64,000 bases of DNA from Achromobacter denitrificans NBRC 15125. Its GTDB lineage: Bacteria > Pseudomonadota > Gammaproteobacteria > Burkholderiales > Burkholderiaceae_B. The stretch lies in contig NZ_BCTQ01000013.1 of NCBI RefSeq assembly GCF_001571365.1, positions 62,001 to 126,000 of the forward strand, read 5' to 3'. Below the pieces are notes generated by a model. That model made no database searches, was not told the DNA's origin, and saw only the letters and a list, made by a program, of their open reading frames with translations. Within the stretch, counting starts at the first letter, position 1. Each line of letters begins with the position of its first letter. Position numbers and translations under genes: made by a program. Below, in pieces: positions 1-8,823 of this stretch.

Positions 1-1
1 C

Positions 2-1162
2 TTAGCGCAGGCCGAGTTCGCGCGCGATGATGCCGCGCAGGATGTGGCGGGTTCCCCCGCGCAATGAAAAAGTCGGGTTGATGAGCGTCAGGTAAGCCAG
101 CGTGCGCGCCAGCGCCTCGTCTGGCGCCGGGCCCGTGCCGGCCCGCAAGGCCCGGCCTATCCATTCGGGCACGGCCTGTTCGAACTCCGTGCCCAGGTCT
201 TTCACCAATACGGCCGCCAGGCTGGCGTCGGCGCCGTCGTTCAGGCGTTGAGTCACCGCCAGCGACATTCCTCGGAGCACCGCCAGACGCCCGGCCAGCC
301 GCCCCGCCAATCGGATTTGTTCCGGATCCGGCGTGCCCGCCCGACGCAAATGGGCGAGCCAGCCGTCTATCAGCACCATGCTGGAATAGATGCGCTCCGG
401 GCCGCTGCGCTCCAGCGCCAGTTCCGCCGTGACCTGCTGCCAGCCGCTGCCCTCCTCGCCGATCAACGCGTCCGGCGGCAGCAGGACGTTGTCGAACAGC
501 ACCTCGCAGAAGTGGGAATCTCCTGAAATGTCCCGGATCGGGCGGATCTCGATGCCGGGCAGGGAAAGGTCGAAGATCACTTGCGAGAGCCCGCGGTGGC
601 GGTCTTCCGGCCCTCCGGACGTTCGCACCAGGGCGCACATGTAATGAGAGCGATGGGCGTTGGTGGTCCAGATCTTGCGCCCGTTCAACCGCCAGCCTCC
701 GGCATCGGGCGTGGCGCGCGTGCGCACGCTGGCCAGATCGGAGCCGGTATCGGGCTCGCTCATGCCGATCGCAAAAAAGGCCTCGCCGCGAATGATGCGC
801 GGCAGATAGAAGTCACGCTGCGCCTGCGAGCCATAGCGCAGAATCAAGGGCGCGGTCTGACGGTCGGCGATCCAATGCGCCGAGACCGGGGCGCCGGCCG
901 CGAGCAGTTCCTCGCTCAGGACAAAGCGGGCGAAATTGCTGCGCGCCGCGCCGCCATAAGCGGCCGGCAGCGTCAGCCCCAGCCACCCTTGCCGCGCCAG
1001 CGCGCGGCTGAAGTCCGCGTCGTATCCCATCCAGGAGCGCGCGCGGAGGTCGGCGGGCATGTCCTTCAGCGCGTCGCGCAAGAAGGCGCGCACGGACGAG
1101 CGCAAGGCCTCGTCCTGCGCGGGAATCGCGGCGAGCCGCAGTGCGTCATTGATAGCGCCCAA
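2..1162 (-). CDS. Acyl-CoA dehydrogenase family protein
   Basis: FAD-dependent oxidation of an acyl-CoA to its 2-enoyl-CoA in the cytoplasm. The three-part fold is recognisable: an N-terminal helical part, a central FAD-binding part with the motif MSEPDTGSDL followed by the WTTNAH-type strand, and a C-terminal helical part with LALERSGPER, the segment that commonly carries the base in FadE-like proteins. I chose a TTG start at 1162 because a GGGGGA stretch lies just upstream and the family-like sequence (INDALRL) begins right after it. ATG codons at 1213 and 1264 would add an unconserved, oddly coded leader. The gene diverges from the LysR gene at 1364 and may be its target. The substrate is unknown. 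Confidence 0.85.
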   Translation of the reverse strand: MGAINDALRLAAIPAQDEALRSSVRAFLRDALKDMPADLRARSWMGYDADFSRALARQGWLGLTLPAAYGGAARSNFARFVLSEELLAAGAPVSAHWIADRQTAPLILRYGSQAQRDFYLPRIIRGEAFFAIGMSEPDTGSDLASVRTRATPDAGGWRLNGRKIWTTNAHRSHYMCALVRTSGGPEDRHRGLSQVIFDLSLPGIEIRPIRDISGDSHFCEVLFDNVLLPPDALIGEEGSGWQQVTAELALERSGPERIYSSMVLIDGWLAHLRRAGTPDPEQIRLAGRLAGRLAVLRGMSLAVTQRLNDGADASLAAVLVKDLGTEFEQAVPEWIGRALRAGTGPAPDEALARTLAYLTLINPTFSLRGGTRHILRGIIARELGLR

Positions 1163-1288
1163 TCTGATCCCCCGGAGCGTGTCGCGGCACGGCGCCTGCA
1201 CACACGCTCCCATGTTCGAAAAATGCCGTGAAACCCTGATTCGCGCGGTATGCGCGGGCTTCATGGCAATCTACACGGGGGGCCGCGA

Positions 1289-1316
1289 CCCGGTCTAATA
1301 TTAGATGTGGACCGGG
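1289..1316. promoter_or_regulatory. Inverted repeat, probable LysR operator
   Basis: A perfect 12-bp palindrome, TCTAATATTAGA (1294-1305), is nested inside flanking inverted arms CCCGGTC (1289-1295) and GACCGGG (1310-1316). It sits between the divergent acyl-CoA dehydrogenase and LysR starts, where LysR-type regulators usually bind. It contains the T-N11-A core expected for that family. Binding itself is inferred. Confidence 0.55.
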
Positions 1317-1363
1317 CAATACATCACAAATATCGCGAGCCCGGCGCATCAAGGGAGACACCC

Positions 1364-2281
1364 GTGGAGCTACGCCAGCTCAAGCAGCTGTTGGTCTTGT
1401 CCGAAACGCTCAATTTCCATCGCGCCGCCGAACGGCTGCATATGGCGCAACCGCCGCTATCGACCGCCATCAAGAAGCTGGAACAGGAACTCGGCGTGCA
1501 ACTCTTCGATCGGCTGCCCGGCGGCCTGCAGCCGACGCCCGCGGCCCAGGTAGTGTTGCGATATGCGCGCACCACGCTGTTCTATGCCGAAGAGATCCGG
1601 CGCGCGGCAAGGGAGGGAGCCAGTGGAGAACAAGGCGTGCTGAAGGTTGGCTTCGTGGGCTCTTCCACGTATTCGCTGATGCCGCGGCTGCTGTCCGAAT
1701 TCAGAAGGGACTTCCCGCGAGTCGACCTGATCATCGAGGAATCCACCACCATCGATCTGCTGCGCCGCCTGGACACGCATACGCTGGACGTCGCGCTGGT
1801 GCGGTTCCCGGTGCTTGAGCCCACCGCGGCCCGTATCACCTTGCTGCAGCCGGACCACCTGATGCTTGCCGTTCCGGCCGACAGCCGCCATGCCCAACGC
1901 GACGACGTCGCGCTGAGCGACCTGGCGGACGAACCTTTCATCGGTTATTCACGCACGCATGTCCCCGGCATGCACGCGCTGGTCATGTATGCCTTCCAGC
2001 AGGCGGGCGTCGTTCCGCGCGTCGCCCAGGAAGCCATCCAGGTGCAGACCATCCTGAGCCTGGTCGAGAGCGGGCTTGGCGTGGCGATCGTACCGGCGGT
2101 GGCCCGCCGGCAGGCCGGCGACAACGTACGCCTGGTCAGGGTTTCCCAACTGGCCGATACGATCAAAGTGGGTATCGCCCTGGCCGTGCACCCGGACAAT
2201 GCCACCCCTACCACCGCCAATTTCGTCGAGATGGCCTGCCGCCTGATGCGGACCGACACCGCCTCCACGGATGAGGCGTAA
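1364..2281 (+). CDS. LysR-type transcriptional regulator
   Basis: A 305-residue regulator with the usual LysR layout: a winged helix-turn-helix in the first 60 residues (LKQLLVLSETLNFHRAAERL, then PPLSTAIKKLEQELGV) and a periplasmic-binding-protein-like effector domain from about residue 90 to the end. The GTG at 1364 is chosen because AAGGGAGA lies 7-13 bases upstream and it starts at the family-typical VELRQLKQL; the reading frame stays open upstream to 1250. It diverges from the acyl-CoA dehydrogenase across a palindromic operator and converges on the leftward bug-bug-crotonase-caiB operon, so either could be its target. It resembles the second LysR of the window (51156-52055), sharing the effector-domain stretch EAIQVQT. 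Confidence 0.9.
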   Translation: MELRQLKQLLVLSETLNFHRAAERLHMAQPPLSTAIKKLEQELGVQLFDRLPGGLQPTPAAQVVLRYARTTLFYAEEIRRAAREGASGEQGVLKVGFVGSSTYSLMPRLLSEFRRDFPRVDLIIEESTTIDLLRRLDTHTLDVALVRFPVLEPTAARITLLQPDHLMLAVPADSRHAQRDDVALSDLADEPFIGYSRTHVPGMHALVMYAFQQAGVVPRVAQEAIQVQTILSLVESGLGVAIVPAVARRQAGDNVRLVRVSQLADTIKVGIALAVHPDNATPTTANFVEMACRLMRTDTASTDEA

Positions 2282-2298
2282 AACGCGCTGGGGGCTCC

Positions 2299-3270
2299 CT
2301 ATTCCTGCTGGATATTGGCAAGCTTGGCGATGCGTCGCATGGATTCGAGCTCGTCCTTCTGGAACGTGGCCAGCGTGTCGGGGCCGCCTACAAAGGACTC
2401 TCCGCCGAGTTTTTCCATGAAGGCCCGCCCTTCGTCGCTGCGCACCAGCGCCTGCACGGCTTCGGAGACACGCGCGACGATGGCCGGATCGACCTTCGCG
2501 GGAAAGAATGCAGCCGTCCAGGCATAGGCCTCGTACCCCTTGTTGCCGCTCTCCTGCATCGTGGGCACGTCCGGCAGATCCTTGATGCGCTGCGCGCTGG
2601 TCACGGCAAGCGGCCTCAACTTTCCGCCACGGATCAGCGGCAATGCCGCGCTGACGTCGGCGAGGCTGTACTGCACTACGCCGCCCGCCAGATCTGCCAG
2701 CGCCGCCGACGTGCCTTTGTAGGGCACGTGCGTGGCCTTGATCCCATTCTGCTCATGGAACAGCTCCAGCACCACCTGGTAGGTAGCGGTTCCGCTCGCG
2801 AAATTCAATTTCCCTGGCGCCTCCTTGGCGGCCGACACCAACTCGGCGACGTTCCGGTAAGGCGAATTCGCGGGCACCACCAGCACCATGGGAAACCGGG
2901 CGATAGGCGCAACCGGAGAGAAATCCGCGATTGCATCGTACGGAAGACTCTTGAAGACGGCGGCATTCGTCGTCATGGGAGAATTGCTGGCCACGAACAT
3001 GGTGTAGCCGTCGGGCGCGGCGGTCGCCACCGCCTGGGCCGCGATGAAACTGTTGGCTCCCGGCCGGTTCTCGACGATGAACGGTTGCCCGAACTTTTCC
3101 GCCAGGTGCTTGGACAGGAATCGCGCCGTCGTATCGGCGCCGCTTCCGGGCGGCAGCGATACGATGATCTTCACGGGATGAGAGGGATAGTCGGCCGCGG
3201 CGCGGGCATTTCCACCCAGCGCCAGCGCCGCGCCCAGCAATCCCGTCATGGCCAAGGTCTTGATATTCAT
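2299..3270 (-). CDS. Bug-family (TctC-like) periplasmic substrate-binding protein
   Basis: A solute receptor of about 323 residues from the tripartite tricarboxylate transport family. A Sec signal peptide (MNIKTLAMTGLLGAALALGG, cleaved near ARA-AADYP) is followed by hallmarks PVKIIVSLPPGSGADTTAR and IVENRPGANSFIAA, which shape the carboxylate-binding site. The ATG at 3270 is preceded by GGAGAC; the frame is open to an upstream GTG at 3282 that would disrupt the signal peptide. No TctA or TctB permease gene is nearby, as is common for the expanded Bug families of Bordetella and relatives. It is the last gene of the leftward caiB-crotonase-bug-bug run, so its ligand is probably the carboxylate handled by those CoA enzymes. 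Confidence 0.9.
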   Translation of the reverse strand: MNIKTLAMTGLLGAALALGGNARAAADYPSHPVKIIVSLPPGSGADTTARFLSKHLAEKFGQPFIVENRPGANSFIAAQAVATAAPDGYTMFVASNSPMTTNAAVFKSLPYDAIADFSPVAPIARFPMVLVVPANSPYRNVAELVSAAKEAPGKLNFASGTATYQVVLELFHEQNGIKATHVPYKGTSAALADLAGGVVQYSLADVSAALPLIRGGKLRPLAVTSAQRIKDLPDVPTMQESGNKGYEAYAWTAAFFPAKVDPAIVARVSEAVQALVRSDEGRAFMEKLGGESFVGGPDTLATFQKDELESMRRIAKLANIQQE

Positions 3271-3334
3271 GCTTGTCTCCACAAGGCTTTTCCATTGATC
3301 GCCATGGCGCGTCGGGCCATGGGCTTTCCCGTAT

Positions 3335-4318
3335 TCATTCGGGTTGTATGCCCGCCATTCTTACCGCATCTCCCCACCGCCGGACCTCCTGTCCCAGGTA
3401 CGCCTGGAACTCCGCCGGCGACGAGCTGCGCAGGTCGACTCCCTGGGCAGTGAAGGGCCCCGCGATGGCCGGATCCCGCACCGCCGCGGTCAGCGCCTGG
3501 TTCAATCGCTGGATCACGGGCTGCGGCGTGGCTGCCGGCGCCAACACGCCTTGCCAGGTACTCATCGTAAGGTCCGCCAAGCCGGCTTCACGCAGCGTCG
3601 GCACCTGCGGCAGCGCGGCCGAACGCTCCGCGCCGGTCACGGCCAGGGCCCTCACCCTCCCGTCGCGAATATAGGGCAGCGCCGAGCTTATCGCGTCCAC
3701 CATGAACTGCACCTGGCCACCCAACATCGCCACCATGGCCGGATTGGTCCCCTTGAACGGAATGCCGACGGCGCGCGTACCCGTAGCGTGCAGGAACAAT
3801 GCGACGCTCAAGTGCGTAATGTTGCCGACGCCGCCCGTCCCATAGCTGAGCGCGTCGGGTCGCGCCTTGAGGTAGGCGATGAACTCCCGGGTATCCGTGG
3901 GCGGCAATGCGTTGGCCGTCATCAGTACCAGCGGAATCGAGGCCGTCAATCCCACCGGAGCGAAATCGCGCACGGGGTCGTAGGGCAGCTGGCGGTACAG
4001 CGCCGGGCTGATGGCCAATCCCGACGAGTGGTACAGCAGTGTGTATCCGTCCGGCCGCGCGCGGGCCACGGTCTCCCCGGCAATGTTGCCGCTGGCTCCG
4101 GTCTTGTTCTCGACGATCACGGGCTGGCCCAATTGACGCGCCACATGCTGCGCCACGGCCCGGGCCAACACGTCGGTCGGACCGCCCGCGGCGTACGGCA
4201 GGATCAGCCGTATCGGCTGGGCCGGCCAAGCCGCCGTGTCGGCCAGCGCGGTGCGCGCCAGCGGCAGTGCAGCCAGTGCGCCCAAAGCGGCCACCAGCCT
4301 TCTTCTCGTTGTCTGCAT
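3335..4318 (-). CDS. Bug-family (TctC-like) periplasmic substrate-binding protein
   Basis: A 327-residue extracytoplasmic receptor with the family motifs PIRLILPYAAGGPTDVLAR and VIVENKTGASGNIAGE. The N-terminus MQTTRRRLVAALGAL has an RRxLV pattern and an ALA cleavage site, so export by Tat rather than Sec is possible. A strong ribosome-binding site, AAGGAGGAG, sits directly before the ATG at 4318. It is separated from the next bug gene (2299-3270) by only 64 bases and is clearly a diverged paralogue, not a recent duplicate. The ligand is unknown; the CoA-transferase and crotonase upstream in the same transcript point to an organic acid. Confidence 0.9.
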   Translation of the reverse strand: MQTTRRRLVAALGALAALPLARTALADTAAWPAQPIRLILPYAAGGPTDVLARAVAQHVARQLGQPVIVENKTGASGNIAGETVARARPDGYTLLYHSSGLAISPALYRQLPYDPVRDFAPVGLTASIPLVLMTANALPPTDTREFIAYLKARPDALSYGTGGVGNITHLSVALFLHATGTRAVGIPFKGTNPAMVAMLGGQVQFMVDAISSALPYIRDGRVRALAVTGAERSAALPQVPTLREAGLADLTMSTWQGVLAPAATPQPVIQRLNQALTAAVRDPAIAGPFTAQGVDLRSSSPAEFQAYLGQEVRRWGDAVRMAGIQPE

Positions 4319-4390
4319 GGGTCTCCTCCTTGCGTCGCCTCGTTCTGGGTTGCGCGTCGGTGAGGCTGCCTTGGCGCTGATTGAATCGGC

Positions 4391-5176
4391 TTAACCGCGC
4401 GTCTTGTCCAGGAATGCGTCCAGCGCGGCGGCGTGCTCCTGCGTATGGTGGGCCAAGGCCTGGAAGCCCGCCGAAAGTTCGAGCAGCGTATCCAGGCGGG
4501 TGTGCTGCCCCTCGCGCAACAGTCGCTTGGTCAAGCGCAGTGCGTGGCCGGAATGCTGCGCGATCTCCTGCGCCAGCGCCATCGCGGCAGGCAGCAGCGC
4601 CTCCCGGCCGACCACTTGCGAAACCAACCCCATATCAAGCGCCTGGACGGCATCGACGCTGCGGCCGGTGAAGGCCATTTCGCAAGCCCGCGACATACCG
4701 ACGGCCCGAGGCAGCAGCCAGGCGCCGCCGTCACCCGGCGTCAACCCGAGCTTGACGAAACTCTCCGCAAACCGCGCCTCGTCGGCCGCGATCCGTATAT
4801 CGCACATGCAGGCCAGGTCGCAGCCCGCCCCGATCGCCGGTCCGTTCACCGCGGCGATCGTAGGCACTTCCAGATTGCAGAGGGCCAGCGGCACGCGCTG
4901 TATCCCGTTGCGGTAGGCCAGACGGCTCTGCACGGGTTCGCCCAGGCCCGCGCCGACTGCCGTGGACAGGGTCTTGAGATTGCCTCCCGAGGAGAAAACG
5001 CCATGCGCGCCGGTAAGCACCACGGCGCGCACCGACATATCCGTATTGATTTCGGCGCATGCGTCGACCAGCGCGTCGATCGCGTCTGGGTCGGAGAGCG
5101 CGTTGCGCGTCGCTCCGCGGTCCATGGTCAGCAGCAGGACCGCGCCATGACGTTCGCGTTTCAGAAAATCAGTCAT
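4391..5176 (-). CDS. Crotonase-fold protein (enoyl-CoA hydratase/isomerase family)
   Basis: A 261-residue cytosolic crotonase acting on acyl-CoA thioesters. The oxyanion-hole segments are clear: SSGGNLKTL near residue 63 and NGPAIGAGCD at 111-120. The two glutamates used by true enoyl-CoA hydratases are not conserved: Asp120 occupies the first position and Phe140 (AESFVKLGL) the second, while Asp149 lies in the TPGDGG loop. That resembles isomerase-type crotonases such as PaaG more than hydratases, so the reaction should be left open. The ATG at 5176 overlaps the stop of caiB (TGA 5169-5171) by eight bases, which implies translational coupling. Confidence 0.85.
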   Translation of the reverse strand: MTDFLKRERHGAVLLLTMDRGATRNALSDPDAIDALVDACAEINTDMSVRAVVLTGAHGVFSSGGNLKTLSTAVGAGLGEPVQSRLAYRNGIQRVPLALCNLEVPTIAAVNGPAIGAGCDLACMCDIRIAADEARFAESFVKLGLTPGDGGAWLLPRAVGMSRACEMAFTGRSVDAVQALDMGLVSQVVGREALLPAAMALAQEIAQHSGHALRLTKRLLREGQHTRLDTLLELSAGFQALAHHTQEHAAALDAFLDKTRG

Positions 5177-6404
5177 GGCTCGCTCCGGACGTCGAGGCGT
5201 CGCGGGCCGCCTCCAAGGTGACCCGATCCCGCAGCAGATCGGCGATGGCGTCGTCATCGTAGCCGGCCTCCCTCAGCACTTCGACGCTATGCTCGCCGAG
5301 CCGCGGGGCCTGCCGCGACGGATCGGGCGGCGTTCCGGACCAGCGCGACGGCACCGCCATCGTGCGCAACTTGCCCTCGGTAGGATGCTCGACCGTGTTG
5401 AAGAACCCGATGGCCTGGAGCTGCGGGTCGCCGAGCAGCGACTCCACGGTATGCATCGGCATGGCCGGAATGTCCGCCTTCTCGAAGGCCGCCAGCCAGT
5501 CCTCGGTGGTCCGCGTGGCGATCGCGTCCGACACCAAGCGATAAATCGCATGAATGTGCTGCGTGCGGGTGCCGATATCGCGGAATCTGGGATCGGTGGC
5601 CTCCCGGCCAGGCTGCCCGATCAGTTCGAAGAACGCCGCCCACTGCTTGTCCGCATAGAGCAGCACGCAGATATGTCCGTTCAACGTCGCGTAGGGCCGC
5701 CGGTCGGCATTCAGGATCCGCGGGTAGCCGGGCGGCCCCAGCGGCGGCTCGAAGGACTGGCCCGCCATGTGGTCGCCGAGTATCAGTTGCGCCATGGTCT
5801 CGAACATCGGCACATCGATGGCCTGCCCTTGTCCGGTGCGCGCCCGATGATACAGGCCGGCGCTGACCGCATTGGCCGCGCTGATGCCGACGATGCGGTC
5901 GGCGATGGCGCTGGGCGCGTACCGCGGCGTTTCGCTGCCGGCCTGCACCGACAAGGCGGGAATCCCTACCGCGCCCTGGATGAGATCGTCGTAGGCCGCC
6001 CGCGCCGCATAAGGGCCGCGCTGGTCATAGCCGTAGACGCCCACGTAGAGAATGGCGGGATTGACCTGCGCCAGCTCCTCGTACGAAAGCCCCAGCCGCG
6101 CCATGGCCTGGGGCCGCACGTTGTAGATCAGCACGTCGCAGGTGGCCGCCAGCCTGAGAAGCGCCTCGCGGCCCGCCGGCCGCTTCAAGTCCAGCACGAT
6201 GCTGCGCTTGCTGCGGTTGGCATGCAGGAAAATCCCTCCCATGCCCGGATGACGCGCCGGACCGATGCCGCGCACGTTATCGCCCGCCGGCGGTTCGACC
6301 TTGATCACGTCCGCGCCCAGGTCTCCCAGTATCTGGGTGGCGTAGGGCCCCATCAGCACCGTCGTGACGTCAAGGATGCGGACGCCTTCCAATGGCCCGC
6401 TCAT
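5169..6404 (-). CDS. CaiB/BaiF family CoA-transferase (class III)
   Basis: A 411-residue class III CoA-transferase that would move CoA between carboxylic acids, activating a substrate without ATP. The N-terminal Rossmann-like part shows LEGVRILDVTTVLMGPYATQ and LGADVIKVEPP; the linker carries NRSKRSIVLDLK. The catalytic aspartate that forms the mixed anhydride is Asp169 in AIADRIVG, the same number as in formyl-CoA transferase. GGGAG precedes the ATG at 6404. It is the first gene of a leftward operon with a crotonase and two Bug receptors, and it closely resembles the CoA-transferase at 52127-53374. The substrate cannot be told from sequence. Confidence 0.9.
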   Translation of the reverse strand: MSGPLEGVRILDVTTVLMGPYATQILGDLGADVIKVEPPAGDNVRGIGPARHPGMGGIFLHANRSKRSIVLDLKRPAGREALLRLAATCDVLIYNVRPQAMARLGLSYEELAQVNPAILYVGVYGYDQRGPYAARAAYDDLIQGAVGIPALSVQAGSETPRYAPSAIADRIVGISAANAVSAGLYHRARTGQGQAIDVPMFETMAQLILGDHMAGQSFEPPLGPPGYPRILNADRRPYATLNGHICVLLYADKQWAAFFELIGQPGREATDPRFRDIGTRTQHIHAIYRLVSDAIATRTTEDWLAAFEKADIPAMPMHTVESLLGDPQLQAIGFFNTVEHPTEGKLRTMAVPSRWSGTPPDPSRQAPRLGEHSVEVLREAGYDDDAIADLLRDRVTLEAARDASTSGASHD

Positions 6405-6544
6405 GCGCCGCTCCCGGAACGACTCGCCTCAACGCGTGGCCCGCGCAACCCGGATGCCCAGCAAGTACCGCTTTCTAACATGACAGCTCCCATTCCAGAA
6501 TGCCTTGCTGGACATCCTAGGTAAGAACCATGCACGCCGGAAAT

Positions 6545-6573
6545 ACTATATTTGGGTCAGCCGATACATTGAA
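6545..6573 (-). promoter_or_regulatory. Candidate sigma-70 promoter for the caiB operon
   Basis: On the minus strand TTCAAT (6568-6573) and TATAGT (6545-6550) are separated by 17 bases. The -10 matches the consensus at five of six positions, the -35 at only three. It lies about 140 bases before caiB in an AT-rich patch of otherwise GC-rich DNA. The rest of 6405-6627 shows nothing recognisable. Confidence 0.35.
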
Positions 6574-6627
6574 AATATTGGATAAGCATGCCGCGTCAGC
6601 CGCGAGCCGGCCGCGGGAATGCGCCCG

Positions 6628-6957
6628 TCACGCAGCCATCCAGGCCAGCGCGCTCGCCAGCGCCGCAAACCCCGCGCCCGCAAGCACCATCCCGGGCGCA
6701 TAGGCCAGCAGCGCCCCCAGCGCCATGGTCGCCGCCGTCAACACGCCCAGCCACGCGGCGATGGCCACCGACACGCTCCATGCCTGCAGGCAGGGGATGA
6801 GCGCCACTCCCAGGCCCAGGTATCCCGCCGCGCGCCATGCCAGCGTCCAGGGCCCGCCCAGTTCCCGGGACAGCATCTGTTCCTGGTGGCGGGGCATGGA
6901 CAGGCCCAGCATGGCGCTGGCCGCGAATGCCCACCCCAGGCTGATCCACGCCATCAT
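6628..6957 (-). CDS. DUF3325 family small membrane protein (iron-uptake associated)
   Basis: A 109-residue, highly hydrophobic inner-membrane protein with about three or four membrane segments (AWISLGWAFAASAMLGLS; GYLGLGVALIPCLQAW; IAAWLGVLTAATMALGALLAY; the C-terminal AGAGFAALASAL). The short MPRHQEQML motif after the first segment is typical of the DUF3325 proteins found beside PepSY proteins and siderophore receptors. The ATG at 6957 overlaps the PepSY stop as ATGA, so the two are translationally coupled. The frame is open far upstream, but that part only shadows the PepSY gene. The biochemical role is unknown; the context points to use of siderophore iron. Confidence 0.75.
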   Translation of the reverse strand: MMAWISLGWAFAASAMLGLSMPRHQEQMLSRELGGPWTLAWRAAGYLGLGVALIPCLQAWSVSVAIAAWLGVLTAATMALGALLAYAPGMVLAGAGFAALASALAWMAA

Positions 6958-8606
6958 GGCCGCGCTCCGGCATTCGTCGAGCCTGCGGCAAGCGCATCGT
7001 TTGCCGGTGCCGCGCTTGGGGGCTTGCGCTGCAGGCGACTCGCGGGCGACAGGCCGGAGCGGGAAAGCTTGAACGCCATGAAGGCCAGCAGCGCGCCCAT
7101 GGCGAAGGCGGACAGATCGAATGCCGCCACGCTCCACAGGCCCCGCGCGATGCTGACGGGCAACGCGGCTCCGCCAGTCGCCGCGTTCAGCGCCGGCAGC
7201 AGCATCAACAGTCCAGCCGAAAGCGCCAGCGTATCTATCCACGCGCGGCGGTGCGTGCGCAGGCAGGCATACGCCAGGCTCAGCGCCCAAGCCGCGAAAA
7301 ACCCGCGGATTTCCCAATCCGCCCGCCCGGCGAGCGACGCCGGCAGCAGGCGGTTCATCCAGAAGTACGCCGCGATCGCCAGGAACAGACCGGCCAGCGC
7401 GGCCACGTTCGTCGCCTCGACCAGCCGGTGGCCCTTGGGCGTGCGCCCCAGCTTGCGGCGTTCCGGCAACCGCTTGACCACCCAGAGCACCATGCCGCTG
7501 GCAACCATGAAGCTGCCCACCATGCCGGAAAGGAACAGCAGCCAGCGCAGGGCCGGACCGGCGAAGCGGCCGAGGTGCGCGCTGGTGAACACGTTGTAGA
7601 CGGCGACGGCCGCCGTGGGCGCCACCGCCGCCGGGACATCGAGACGCGCGCCGCTGGCCGCGTCGAAGACCGCCCGGCGCGCAACGCCTCGGTCCACCAG
7701 GCTTGCGCCCTGCCCTTCGCGCGCCTCGACCGTGACCGCGTGGCCGCCGGGCCGATTCACCGTGAGGGCACCGATGGACGAATCCGGCCACGCAGCCGCC
7801 GTCTGGTCCAGAATCGACTGGAGCGCCGCCCGCGGCGGCGCCAGGACGGGCGCATCGTGCCCGGGGGCCTGCACCGGCGCGGCCGGCGCGCGCCGCTCGG
7901 CGAAATAGGCGCGGGTATCTCCCTGGTAAGCCGCTTCGATCGGCCAGGGCATGAGCTGGTACATCAAGAGCAACAGGCCGCTGAATGTGATCACGAAATT
8001 GAACGGCAATGCCAGCACGGCAGTGGCGTTATGGCCGTCCAGCCAGGAGCGCTGCCCTTTGCGCGGGCGGAAGGTGAAGAAATCCGTGAAGATCTTCTTG
8101 TGCGTGATCACGCCGCTGACGATGGCCACGAGCATGAACAAGGTCGCCGCGCCCACGATCCAGCGCGCCCACACTTGCGGCATTCCATAGAGCTCGAAAT
8201 GGAAGCGGTACAGGAAATCCCCCCCGCGCGTGGCCCTGGGCTCCAGCACCTCGCCCGTGCCGGCGTCCAGCACGGCGCGCTTCAAGCCGGCCCGGCCCGC
8301 GGCCGCGCCGGGCTCCCGCCAGGACACTCTTACCGCCGGATCCCGCGGCCCCGGCAGCGAAATCGACCAGACCGTGGCGGCGGGCGCGATGCGCGCCAGG
8401 GTATCCATGGTCAGCCCCAGCGTATCCGGGCCCGCCCGCGACCCATGGACCTCCGGCTGCATCCAGGCCGTGATCTCCGTGCGAGCGAAACTCAGCGTGC
8501 CGAGCAGGAACACGGCGAACAGCAGCCAGCCGAGCACCAGGCCGGACCAGGTATGCAGCCACGACATCGCCTGGCGCAGGCCCTCGGGCTTCGCATCGGG
8601 TCTCAT
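6954..8606 (-). CDS. PepSY-associated TM protein (PiuB-like, iron uptake)
   Basis: A 550-residue inner-membrane protein of the PepSY_TM family, whose members are thought to reduce or release iron from siderophores at the periplasmic face of the membrane. The N-terminal MSWLHTWSGLVLGWLLFAVF is the diagnostic first helix; further helices occur around RWIVGAATLFMLVAIVSGVI, FNFVITFSGLLLLMYQLM and in the C-terminal third. Conserved histidines (LHTW, THKKIF, DGHNATAVLALPF) are plausible haem or metal ligands. The start at 8606 is preferred over an upstream 8702 codon because the family begins just before the LHTW helix. It diverges from the Fur-boxed sigma factor gene and overlaps DUF3325. Confidence 0.85.
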   Translation of the reverse strand: MRPDAKPEGLRQAMSWLHTWSGLVLGWLLFAVFLLGTLSFARTEITAWMQPEVHGSRAGPDTLGLTMDTLARIAPAATVWSISLPGPRDPAVRVSWREPGAAAGRAGLKRAVLDAGTGEVLEPRATRGGDFLYRFHFELYGMPQVWARWIVGAATLFMLVAIVSGVITHKKIFTDFFTFRPRKGQRSWLDGHNATAVLALPFNFVITFSGLLLLMYQLMPWPIEAAYQGDTRAYFAERRAPAAPVQAPGHDAPVLAPPRAALQSILDQTAAAWPDSSIGALTVNRPGGHAVTVEAREGQGASLVDRGVARRAVFDAASGARLDVPAAVAPTAAVAVYNVFTSAHLGRFAGPALRWLLFLSGMVGSFMVASGMVLWVVKRLPERRKLGRTPKGHRLVEATNVAALAGLFLAIAAYFWMNRLLPASLAGRADWEIRGFFAAWALSLAYACLRTHRRAWIDTLALSAGLLMLLPALNAATGGAALPVSIARGLWSVAAFDLSAFAMGALLAFMAFKLSRSGLSPASRLQRKPPSAAPANDALAAGSTNAGARP

Positions 8607-8785
8607 CGCGGCGCCTCGCCGCGCCGGGCGTCGGCGGATGGATTGGACAGAAACGAAAGTGGCGTCATATCGGGAGGTAAAGGTGGGCGGGGCGCATCGC
8701 ATGCCGCTCCGGGTTCGATCATTGCCCTGTAGACAATCCGTCAGGGGAAATCCTGATGCCTTCGGCCCAATTAAATATCGATATT

Positions 8786-8804
8786 GAGATTTGTTATCAT
8801 TATC
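8786..8804. promoter_or_regulatory. Fur box upstream of the first sigma factor
   Basis: GAGATTTGTTATCATTATC matches the 19-bp Fur consensus at 14 positions, including an unbroken right half. It lies 20 bases before the sigma-factor ATG and also in the divergent region shared with the PepSY-DUF3325 pair, so it could make both iron-repressed. Confidence 0.75.
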
Positions 8805-8823
8805 AAAAATTGGGGCAATACAA

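Noticed and set aside
6958-7791. N-terminal extension of the DUF3325 protein
   Set aside because: Arg/Gly-rich shadow of the PepSY gene; the ATGA overlap at 6954-6957 defines the real start.
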